From the NCBI GenBank assembly GCA_032250555.1, contig JAVVFI010000383.1:1-5203 (forward strand): a stretch of 5,203 bases of DNA, given 5' to 3'. Shown here one piece after another: positions 1 to 5,203 of this stretch. The stretch's first letter is position 1. Each line of letters opens with the position of its first letter. The notes beneath the pieces are model-generated. The model had not been told where the DNA came from. It saw nothing but the letters and a program-made list of their open reading frames with translations, and made no database searches. The DNA is from NIOZ-UU13 sp032250555 (GTDB taxonomy: Bacteria; Planctomycetota; Phycisphaerae; Sedimentisphaerales; Anaerobacaceae). The position numbers and the translations under genes were made by a program.

Positions 1-1
1 G

Positions 2-796
2 CATGCAGAGCTGGCAGATGAAAGCACGATAGAGAAGGTGACCGGTGCAAAGGTCGGCTTTGCCGGACCTGTCGGGATAGTTGATAAAGCCGATACTATA
101 CTTATGGACCACGCTGTAGCAGCGATGCCTGTATGGGTAACTGGTGCGAATAAGACTGATTATCACGTAATGAATGTTGTTCCGGGAAGAGATTTTAATA
201 TAAGTGATGCCCAACTTATAGATATTCGATATGCGGCTGAAGGTGATACATATAACGGGGCAAAGCTGCTTTTTAAGAAGGGTATCGAAGTCGGGCAGGT
301 TTTCAAGCTTGGAACCAAATACAGCAAAAAACTCGGCGCAAAATTCCTCGATGAAGAAGGCAATGAGAATCCCTGTATTATGGGCTGCTATGGTATTGGG
401 ATAAATCGTATTGTTGCCTCGGCCATCGAGGGCGGTAATGACGACAATGGCATTATCTGGCCGATCAGTATTGCACCGTTTGAAGTCATCGTCACTTCGG
501 TGAATCAGGACGATGAGAATGTCTCCAAAGCGGCAGAGGATATTTATCAGAAGCTGCTGGATAATGGCGTTGATGTATTACTGGATGACAGAGTCCTTCG
601 CGGAGGAGTGAAATTCAAAGATGCCGACCTGATTGGCATACCCGTGAGAGTCACTGTGGGTAAAAGATCTTTCGCAGAGGGCAATGTAGAGTTAAAACTC
701 AGATGTGAATCGGAAAGCCAAAAAGTTTCGATTGAAAAAGCTGCAGATGAGGTGATTAAGCTAATAGGTTCTTTGAAAGAACAGCTTAAGACTTAA
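2..796 (+). CDS. proS: Prolyl-tRNA synthetase, bacterial type, C-terminal part (5' end outside window)
   Basis: Charges tRNA-Pro with proline in the cytoplasm. The frame is open from base 2 and gives 264 residues, a little under half of the usual ~570 of bacterial ProRS. Residues 1 to about 60 match the end of the inserted YbaK-like editing domain and its junction back to the catalytic core (VGFAGPVGI, HAVAAMPVWVTGAN). Then come the catalytic core segment GIEVGQVFKLGTKYS (about 94-108), class II motif 3 MGCYGIGINR (127-136) with its ATP-binding Arg, and IIWPISIAPF leading into the HGTP anticodon-binding domain (about 159-264; DDR, GVKFKDADLIGIP). A GTG at 38 is in frame but is internal, because homology continues upstream of it. 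The common His of GHIFQLGTKYS is Gln here, a substitution not expected to inactivate the enzyme. The CPxC-like cysteines seen in some relatives before this motif are absent. The stop is TAA. No hairpin terminator follows. Identification is secure. Confidence 0.97.
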   Translation, partial: HAELADESTIEKVTGAKVGFAGPVGIVDKADTILMDHAVAAMPVWVTGANKTDYHVMNVVPGRDFNISDAQLIDIRYAAEGDTYNGAKLLFKKGIEVGQVFKLGTKYSKKLGAKFLDEEGNENPCIMGCYGIGINRIVASAIEGGNDDNGIIWPISIAPFEVIVTSVNQDDENVSKAAEDIYQKLLDNGVDVLLDDRVLRGGVKFKDADLIGIPVRVTVGKRSFAEGNVELKLRCESESQKVSIEKAADEVIKLIGSLKEQLKT

Positions 797-803
797 TAGA
801 ATA

Positions 804-831
804 TTTACAAATTGCAATTATGAAATATATT
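804..831 (+). promoter_or_regulatory. Possible sigma-70-type promoter upstream of the isomerase gene
   Basis: In the AT-rich gap between proS and the isomerase gene, TTTACA (804-809) and TATATT (826-831) are separated by 16 bases, close to the -35/-10 arrangement of housekeeping promoters. It lies about 33 bases upstream of the ATG at 864. The gap is so AT-rich that such a match can arise by chance, and the gene could equally be read from proS since no terminator lies between them. Confidence 0.3.
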
Positions 832-850
832 GAAATAACATAAAATTGAA

Positions 851-856
851 AAGGAG
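851..856 (+). promoter_or_regulatory. Ribosome binding site deciding the isomerase start
   Basis: AAGGAG is followed by 7 bases and then ATG at 864, a near-ideal Shine-Dalgarno layout. An in-frame TTG at 846 lies upstream of this site and would have to ignore it, so ATG 864 is chosen as the start. Confidence 0.85.
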
Positions 857-863
857 AGAACCG

Positions 864-1748
864 ATGAAAAAAGACAAGCTCTCAAGACGTTCATTTATTT
901 GTAATACTTCTCTATTGGCCGCCGGTGCAGTTGCCGGCTCATTGACAGGTACTGGAGGCGCCACCATGTCTTATAATATCGAACGAATCGTTAAGATAGG
1001 CCGAATTAATCAATCCGTGAGCAAATGGTGTTACGGAAAAATTCCGCTTGACGAATTTTGTGCAGTATGCAAGAAGATGGGTATAAAAGCAATCGACTTA
1101 CTCGGCCCCAGGGACTTCCCTACTCTTAAGAAATATGGTCTTGAATGTTCATTAGTGAATACCCACGGCCTGACAAAGGGGCTTAACCGAATAGAGAATC
1201 ATAAGGAATGCCTTGATAAAATCCGCTCCGCGATCGATGCAACGGCAGAATATGAATTTCCTAATGTAATTACCTTCCCCGGTAACCGGGCAGGTATGGC
1301 TGATGACGTTGGAATCGAAAATATGGTAACAGGCCTTAAACAAGTTGCCGGATACGCTGAGAAGAAGAAGGTAACTATTTGCATCGAGTACCTAAACAGC
1401 AAAGTAAACCATAAAGATTATATGTTCGATAAAATGGTATGGGGCGTAGAGGTTTGCAAAAAAGTTGGTTCAGACAGAGTGAAGATTCTGTACGATATCT
1501 ATCATGCTCAGATTATGGAAGGTGATATTATCAGAACGATTCGTGATTATAGCGATTACATCGGTCACTATCACACGGGCGGCAATCCTGGGCGAAATGA
1601 AATCGACGAGACGCAGGAGTTATATTATCCGGCAATAATGCGCGCAATCGTCAAGACAGGTTACAAAGGATATGTTGCCCATGAATTTGTTCCAAAACGT
1701 GATCCTCTGACATCTCTCGCTAATGCAGTACGAATTTGCGATGTCTGA
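864..1748 (+). CDS. Tat-exported TIM-barrel sugar isomerase/epimerase (hydroxypyruvate isomerase-like)
   Basis: A 294-residue member of the xylose-isomerase-like TIM barrel family (AP endonuclease 2 fold). Residues 1-30 form a twin-arginine signal: SRRSFIC at 7-13, then the hydrophobic stretch LLAAGAVAG, with a plausible cleavage after AVA (24) or near residue 33. The enzyme is therefore predicted to be folded in the cytoplasm and exported. The probable metal site is E175 (CIEYLN), D211 (LYDIYH), H237 (GHYHTGG) and E274 (AHEF). YDIYHAQIMEGD and the NPGRNEID segment closely resemble hydroxypyruvate isomerase (Hyi), which has Gln where H237 stands; the Glu-Asp-His-Glu set is instead that of tagatose/psicose 3-epimerases. 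Substrate is therefore open: a hydroxypyruvate/tartronate semialdehyde isomerase, a ketose 3-epimerase, or a catabolic enzyme of glycan breakdown. The start at 864 is fixed by AAGGAG seven bases upstream. A second well-placed site and ATG (966, Met35) directly follow the signal. The stop is TGA at 1746-1748. The family call is firm; the precise reaction is not. Confidence 0.9.
   Translation: MKKDKLSRRSFICNTSLLAAGAVAGSLTGTGGATMSYNIERIVKIGRINQSVSKWCYGKIPLDEFCAVCKKMGIKAIDLLGPRDFPTLKKYGLECSLVNTHGLTKGLNRIENHKECLDKIRSAIDATAEYEFPNVITFPGNRAGMADDVGIENMVTGLKQVAGYAEKKKVTICIEYLNSKVNHKDYMFDKMVWGVEVCKKVGSDRVKILYDIYHAQIMEGDIIRTIRDYSDYIGHYHTGGNPGRNEIDETQELYYPAIMRAIVKTGYKGYVAHEFVPKRDPLTSLANAVRICDV
954..968 (+). 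promoter_or_regulatory. Possible internal ribosome binding site and start (Met35) behind the Tat signal
   Basis: GGAGG (954-958) is followed by 7 bases and an in-frame ATG (966-968), giving MSYNIERIVKIG, a natural N-terminus for a cytoplasmic TIM-barrel isomerase. Initiation here would make a 260-residue form without the signal peptide. The same bases also encode the Gly-rich linker after the signal (GGA), so the match may be coincidental. Confidence 0.35.
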
Positions 1749-1760
1749 GACAAAACCAGG

Positions 1761-1788
1761 AACTCAAAACTACAAACTCCAAACTATA
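1761..1788 (+). repeat. Four tandem 7-base repeats, consensus AACTNNA, in the leader of DUF4416
   Basis: Four consecutive heptamers begin at 1761, 1768, 1775 and 1782. Each is AACT + two variable bases + A, with variable bases CA, AC, CC and AT. The array contains no G and ends one base before the ATG of the DUF4416 gene, in the place where a ribosome binding site would be expected. It could be a microsatellite-like intergenic repeat or an unstructured A/C-rich leader. Confidence 0.75.
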
Positions 1789-1789
1789 G

Positions 1790-2332
1790 ATGTGGAAATT
1801 AAATGATCCTAAGCCAGTAAAGCTTATCATAGGAATTTTGGCTGCCAACCATAACTGCCTGCACACAGCAGCCGAGTTGCTGAGTGACAAGTTCGGCAAG
1901 GTAGATCTTTCAAGCGAGGTCTGGCCATTTAACCAAACAGATTATTACAAGGAACAAACAGGCCCACGCATCTTAAGGCAGTTTATCAGCATAAAGCGGC
2001 TAATAGAACCCGGTTTATTAGCTAAAATCAAACTCCGGACCAACAAACTCGAACAAAAACTGGCACAAAAGCTGGCGCTTCCATTAACAAGGCCAGTAAA
2101 CCTGGATCCTGGGATAATCGAGCCCTCAAAATTAGTTTTGGCAACAACAAAAAACTATTCACATCGTATATATATCGGCAAAAAAATGTACGCTGAAGTA
2201 ACGTTGATTTTCGACAAAGGTTGTTGGCGACCGCAGGCTTATACTTACCCAGATTACAAACAACAATGCTACTTCGATTTTTTTGATAAAGTCAGAATTC
2301 GATTATTGGAGCAGTTAAAATCGAAAAGATAA
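1790..2332 (+). CDS. DUF4416 family protein, function unknown
   Basis: A 180-residue soluble protein with the full DUF4416 pattern: PKPVKLIIGILA at 8-19, the acidic-aromatic FNQTDYYKEQTGP (47-59), IKLRTNKLEQ (80-89), RPVNLDPG (101-108), KLVLATTKNYSHRIYIG (114-130), YAEVTL (134-139) and YPDY (153-156). Length is typical of the family and nothing is missing. No signal peptide or membrane segment is seen, so it is predicted to be cytoplasmic. No biochemical role has been established for the family to my knowledge. The conserved Asp, Tyr, His and Arg residues could form an active or binding site, but this is speculation. The start ATG 1790 fits the family's usual N-terminus (a few residues before PKPVKL) although no Shine-Dalgarno precedes it, only the AACTNNA repeats. 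Its 3' end is close to, and probably overlapped by, the transferase gene, which suggests coupled translation and a possible link to glycan assembly. Confidence 0.9.
   Translation: MWKLNDPKPVKLIIGILAANHNCLHTAAELLSDKFGKVDLSSEVWPFNQTDYYKEQTGPRILRQFISIKRLIEPGLLAKIKLRTNKLEQKLAQKLALPLTRPVNLDPGIIEPSKLVLATTKNYSHRIYIGKKMYAEVTLIFDKGCWRPQAYTYPDYKQQCYFDFFDKVRIRLLEQLKSKR
2306..2322 (+). promoter_or_regulatory. Probable ribosome binding site and ATC start for the transferase gene
   Basis: TTGGAG (2306-2311) is followed by 8 bases and then ATC at 2320, in frame with the transferase. Reading from ATC gives MEKITILAIILFAGSFILSV, a classic N-terminus for this family with a complete first membrane helix. No ATG, GTG or TTG is in frame between this site and the TTG at 2371. 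The site lies inside the end of the DUF4416 gene, giving a 13-base overlap. ATC is a very rare start codon, so this remains an inference. Confidence 0.45.
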
Positions 2333-2370
2333 CTATATTAGCAATAATTCTGTTTGCAGGCTCGTTTATA

Positions 2371-3429
2371 TTGTCGGTTATTTTGACAATGGTTGCTAAA
2401 AGTCTGGCAATTCGGAGTGGATTGGTTGCACATCCGGTCCAGGACAGATATCACAGAACAGTGATTCCCCTCGGCGGCGGCATAGCAATATTCGGCACAA
2501 TTTCAATTATCATCCTTGCAGGTATTGCAATAGTAAAATGTTTGGTCGCTCCCGGGCGCCTTGATTGGCTTGGCAATTCGATTACAATCCATACTGATGG
2601 TTTTTTAAGCAAAATCGGACAGCTTGTGATTATCTTGCTCGTTGTCCTTCTTTTGTTCGCACTCGGCCTTTGGGATGACAAAAAACATCTCAGCCCATTT
2701 TTCAAACTCGCCGTCCAGTTCGTAGCAGCAATAATAGCCGCTTTCTTTGCGGATATAAGGTTTGAGCTTTTTATCGAAAGTAAAATTGCCACTTCTTTGC
2801 TGTCCGCCTTCTGGATAGTTCTGATTATTAACGCGTTTAACTTTCTCGATAATATGGATGGAGCTTCGGCGGGTATAGCCGTGATAATAAGCTGTATATT
2901 ATTAACTGCGGCCGCTTTAAGCGGCCAGGTTTTTGTCAGCAGTTTATCACTGATTTTCATGGGAACATTACTAGGCTTTCTGGTCTTTAATTTCCCTCCT
3001 GCCAAGATATTTATGGGGGATGCCGGCTCACTTGTTGTGGGTTTCTTTGTTGCATTGCTGAGTGTGCGTACCACCTATTATCATGAAGCTTTAAGTGGGT
3101 CATGGTATCCTGTTTTTATGCCGCTGCTGGTTATGGCGGTTCCACTTTATGATTTCATCAGCGTGACAGTGCTGCGCATAAGCCAAGGCAAAAGCCCCTT
3201 TATAGGGGACACTCAACATTTTTCTCATCGATTAAAAAGACGCAGCTTGACCGATACTCAAGCAGTTCTGACGTTATACTTAGCTACACTCTGTACCGGG
3301 CTTGGAGCGATTTTTCTCTATCAGGTTAATTTGGCCGGCGCAATTCTAATCATTATTCAAACAGTTATGGTATTATTTATTATCGCTATTTTTGAAACAA
3401 CCTCACATAATGATAAAACCAACGATTAA
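2371..3429 (+). CDS. Polyprenyl-phosphate sugar-1-phosphate transferase (WecA/TagO/MraY superfamily)
   Basis: Integral membrane enzyme that transfers a sugar-1-phosphate (typically GlcNAc-1-P or another HexNAc-1-P) from a UDP-sugar to undecaprenyl phosphate at the cytoplasmic face, the first step of lipid-linked glycan assembly. From the TTG at 2371 it has 352 residues. Superfamily motifs are all present: SGLVAHPVQDRYHRTVIPLGG (16-36), the Asp pair in GLWDDKKHLSP (99-109), NFLDNMDGASAG (157-168) with the catalytic Asp, FNFPPAKIFMGDAGSL (206-221), and GDTQHFSHRL (279-288), corresponding to the HxHH-type loop. About ten membrane helices are apparent. The canonical start at TTG 2371 truncates the first helix, whereas the open frame continues upstream to a ribosome binding site and ATC at 2320, which would give 369 residues. 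It is probably co-translated with DUF4416, and its end overlaps the next gene by 20 bases. It resembles WecA/TagO-type enzymes more than MraY because of the QHFSHRL loop. Sugar specificity cannot be read from sequence. Confidence 0.93.
   Translation: MSVILTMVAKSLAIRSGLVAHPVQDRYHRTVIPLGGGIAIFGTISIIILAGIAIVKCLVAPGRLDWLGNSITIHTDGFLSKIGQLVIILLVVLLLFALGLWDDKKHLSPFFKLAVQFVAAIIAAFFADIRFELFIESKIATSLLSAFWIVLIINAFNFLDNMDGASAGIAVIISCILLTAAALSGQVFVSSLSLIFMGTLLGFLVFNFPPAKIFMGDAGSLVVGFFVALLSVRTTYYHEALSGSWYPVFMPLLVMAVPLYDFISVTVLRISQGKSPFIGDTQHFSHRLKRRSLTDTQAVLTLYLATLCTGLGAIFLYQVNLAGAILIIIQTVMVLFIIAIFETTSHNDKTND
2910..2926 (+). repeat. Perfect GC-rich inverted repeat inside the transferase gene
   Basis: GGCCGCTT and AAGCGGCC are exact reverse complements around a single T. 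As RNA this would form a 6-bp GC stem with a 5-base loop. Three bases downstream comes a run of five T (2930-2934), so it superficially resembles an intrinsic terminator within the coding sequence (codons for TAAALSG). The left arm overlaps GCGGCCGC. It may simply reflect Ala/Ser/Gly codons. Confidence 0.5.
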
Positions 3430-5203
3430 TTCGTTCGAATCCAAAAGCAAAGCATTGGTATGTCTGGAATACATACTCCTTGTTTTGTGCGTCTGTGTAA
3501 TTGTACTTCGTACAACATTTACCGAAGGACCTACAGTACAATCATCTGCAGTGCCATCCAGTATCACCGACAGCTTGTACAGCTTACCGATATGGAGGGC
3601 GGTGTTAATATCCTCGTTCAGTATGTTTGTATCAACCGCTTTGATATTTTCCTTCTTAGCCTGGATTGTATTGAGTCTTTGCAGCAGGAAGTTTTCATAC
3701 CGCCTGAGCGGCATCGAAACAGGTTTGCTGCTTTTTTGTGTCGCCGCTGTTATTTCCGGCCTCGCAGCTCCTGATAAGCGAGGAGCGATTAACAACTACA
3801 TCGGGCTTGCGGCACCGATTCTGATGGCCTTGCTATTGGTACAAATACTAGACTCACAAACGAAAATAAAACTCATCTTAGTTCTCATTGTTGCTCTGGG
3901 TATGGTCTCAACTTATCGGTGTTTTGAGCAGTATTCCGATAACGAGCATTTGATTAAATTTTATGAGCAGGACCCTGATGCGGCACTCGCACAACATCGA
4001 ATTACTCCGAACAGTCTGGAACACTTTCAGTTCGAGCATCGCCTTTACTCAAAGGACATCAGCGGTTTTTTTACAACAAGTAATTCCGCCGGTTCTTTTG
4101 CACTGTTGGCATCCTTTGCGGCAGTTGTATTGCTTGTCGGTCGGTTTAAGAATCTTAAATCCGATTCTCTTGAAATTGCATGGCTGATTATGCGCAGTAT
4201 AGCAGTTGTTATTTTAATTTTCGGCCTTGTAATCACAAAAAGCAAAGGCGCAATTATCGCCTCAGTCTTCGCGGCAACAATGTTTGTGATTTACCTTTGT
4301 TTCGGCAACCGGCTGAAAGCTTACAAAAAAACGATATTGATTGGGTGTTTACTATTGGGCATTGCAGGCGTCTGGATTTTTGTGCAGTATGGATTAACCC
4401 ACAGCCGATTACCTGGCGGTAATTCGATGCTCGTAAGATGGCAGTATTGGCATGCTTCAGCAAAGATGTATGGCGACCATTTGTTTACAGGTGTTGGTCC
4501 CGGAAACTTCGCACACTTCTATCCACATTACAAACCAGCTTCCGCGTCGGAATCTGTTGCTGATCCACATAACTTTCTACTCAGTATCCTTACTCAATAC
4601 GGCCCTATCGGGCTTATTGGCTTTTTAGCTATGATTTGTATACCGCAGTGGACAGTATTGTCTGGAAGGAAAGTTAACTACTCGTCTGAGATTCATCCGT
4701 CTGAACCAGCTTTCAAAAAAACAGCGATTGCCCTGGCAATAATTGTCTCAGTTATTTTACTGCTCATTCGACCGATTATTTTTCCTCTGCCGCCGACAGC
4801 TACTCCTCAGGAAAGACAAGCCGGTATAATCATATTATATATTATGCCTTTGATTATATTCATAGCTGGTTTTGTGCTCTTATCCGGTGGTGAGACAGCC
4901 AAAATATCTCACTCAAGTATTACAATCGCGGCTCTTTTCTGTGCTGTATTGGGCGTTGCTTTTCATAACCTGATAGACTTTGCTATCTTTGAACCCGGAG
5001 TATTCACGGTTTTCTGGGTAATAATAGCTTGTATGATTGTAATATATTCTCAAAAATATCCACGACCTCAAGTCGTCCTAAAGCCCGCTCCTTTTGTAAA
5101 GATACCGACGGCGGCAGCAGGCCTGGTATTAATTGTTGTTTATCTCAATTATGTTGTTATTCCTGTAAGCAAAAGCAGCGCTAAAATCCAGTTGGCCAAC
5201 CGG
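3410..5203 (+). CDS. O-antigen ligase / Wzy polymerase family membrane protein (3' end outside window)
   Basis: Open from ATG 3410 to the right edge: 598 codons without a stop. The protein is very hydrophobic, with roughly a dozen or more membrane helices (for example about 18-34, 64-92, 102-120, 132-168, 226-244, 257-297, 308-326, 437-458, 471-492, 503-547, 565-585). It shows the Wzy_C pattern: SKGAIIAS (278-285) in a helix, then a periplasmic loop with RWQYWHASAKMYGDHLFTGV (343-362) continuing as GPGNF, and ADPHNFLLSILTQYGPIGL (384-402). R343 and H387 are candidates for the Arg/His needed by WaaL-type ligases. HNLIDFAIFEPG (519-530) is typical of longer family members that carry C-terminal TPR repeats, so a TPR tail may lie beyond the edge (inference). 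Role: joining lipid-linked glycan to an acceptor, or polymerising repeat units, in the periplasm. ATG 3410 has no clear ribosome binding site but lies inside the transferase gene, so translational coupling is likely. Ligase and polymerase cannot be told apart here. Confidence 0.88.
   Translation, partial: MIKPTINSFESKSKALVCLEYILLVLCVCVIVLRTTFTEGPTVQSSAVPSSITDSLYSLPIWRAVLISSFSMFVSTALIFSFLAWIVLSLCSRKFSYRLSGIETGLLLFCVAAVISGLAAPDKRGAINNYIGLAAPILMALLLVQILDSQTKIKLILVLIVALGMVSTYRCFEQYSDNEHLIKFYEQDPDAALAQHRITPNSLEHFQFEHRLYSKDISGFFTTSNSAGSFALLASFAAVVLLVGRFKNLKSDSLEIAWLIMRSIAVVILIFGLVITKSKGAIIASVFAATMFVIYLCFGNRLKAYKKTILIGCLLLGIAGVWIFVQYGLTHSRLPGGNSMLVRWQYWHASAKMYGDHLFTGVGPGNFAHFYPHYKPASASESVADPHNFLLSILTQYGPIGLIGFLAMICIPQWTVLSGRKVNYSSEIHPSEPAFKKTAIALAIIVSVILLLIRPIIFPLPPTATPQERQAGIIILYIMPLIIFIAGFVLLSGGETAKISHSSITIAALFCAVLGVAFHNLIDFAIFEPGVFTVFWVIIACMIVIYSQKYPRPQVVLKPAPFVKIPTAAAGLVLIVVYLNYVVIPVSKSSAKIQLANR

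Noticed and set aside
38..40. GTG at 38 as the start of a shorter proS-like gene
   Set aside because: ProRS homology continues in frame upstream of it to the left edge, so the gene is merely cut by the window.
846..863. TTG at 846 as a start giving six more residues for the isomerase
   Set aside because: The ribosome binding site AAGGAG is at 851-856, downstream of this TTG and ideally spaced for ATG 864.
961..969. GCCACCATG resembling a eukaryotic Kozak context
   Set aside because: All neighbouring genes are bacterial, with Shine-Dalgarno or coupled starts, so the resemblance is chance.
1278..1290. Inverted repeat CCCGGT/ACCGGG
   Set aside because: It has a single-base centre within the isomerase coding sequence, with no T-run or neighbouring signal. 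It is probably incidental to the Pro-Gly-Asn-Arg codons.
2451..3074. A 207-codon open frame on the minus strand
   Set aside because: It lies wholly inside the transferase gene, whose motifs are unmistakable. The antisense product shows no recognisable domain and is a composition shadow.
3501..3515. Small inverted repeat TTGTAC/GTACAA with a 3-base loop near the start of the ligase gene
   Set aside because: It is a short, weak stem inside coding sequence, as expected by chance at this frequency.
3767..3786. Inverted repeat GCTCCT/AGGAGC with an 8-base loop
   Set aside because: It is internal to the ligase gene, with no T-run and no start codon placed to use AGGAG. No function is supported.
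3460..4422. Several short open frames on both strands (74-130 codons) across this stretch
   Set aside because: They all overlap the O-antigen ligase-family gene, which is continuously open from 3410 to the edge with clear family motifs. The short products have no membrane or domain logic.
1..5203. Mobile element, CRISPR array, tRNA or riboswitch
   Set aside because: No transposase, terminal repeats, spaced direct repeats, cloverleaf or conserved aptamer pattern was seen on either strand by eye. The non-coding gaps are all under 70 bases.

Overview
The window is a piece of bacterial chromosome carrying five genes, all on the + strand, with no sign of mobile DNA, CRISPR or RNA genes. The base composition is moderately AT-rich by eye. 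The gene content suggests a Gram-negative-type bacterium, most likely Planctomycetota (Phycisphaerae-like) or a relative. The clues are a Tat-exported TIM-barrel sugar isomerase with the HYHTGG/GRNEIDETQE signature, a DUF4416 gene, and an O-antigen-ligase-type membrane protein with an HNLIDF motif. This assignment rests on family knowledge and not on a marker gene, so it is tentative.

Layout: (1) bases 2-796 are the C-terminal part of a bacterial-type prolyl-tRNA synthetase, cut by the left edge. (2) After a 67-base AT-rich gap with a possible promoter and a strong ribosome binding site comes a twin-arginine-signal sugar isomerase/epimerase (864-1748). (3) A 41-base gap holding four tandem 7-base repeats leads to a DUF4416 gene (1790-2332). 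(4) Next is a polyprenyl-phosphate sugar-1-phosphate transferase of the WecA/TagO/MraY superfamily (2371-3429; its true start is probably upstream and overlaps DUF4416). (5) Overlapping its end by 20 bases is a large O-antigen ligase/polymerase-family membrane protein (3410 to the right edge, 598 codons, no stop reached).

Genes 3-5 are packed with overlaps or near-overlaps and look like one transcription unit for making a surface polysaccharide. The transferase would start the lipid-linked glycan, and the ligase-family protein would polymerise it or transfer it on the periplasmic side. DUF4416 has no established function; its coupling to the transferase is the only hint here. The isomerase could belong to the same transcript, since no terminator is visible before or after it, but its function is not obviously linked.

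I see no clear undescribed system. The observations most worth a second look are local: a probable non-canonical ATC start for the transferase, a G-free heptad repeat used as the leader of DUF4416, and an internal ribosome binding site plus ATG exactly behind the Tat signal of the isomerase, which could give exported and cytoplasmic forms.
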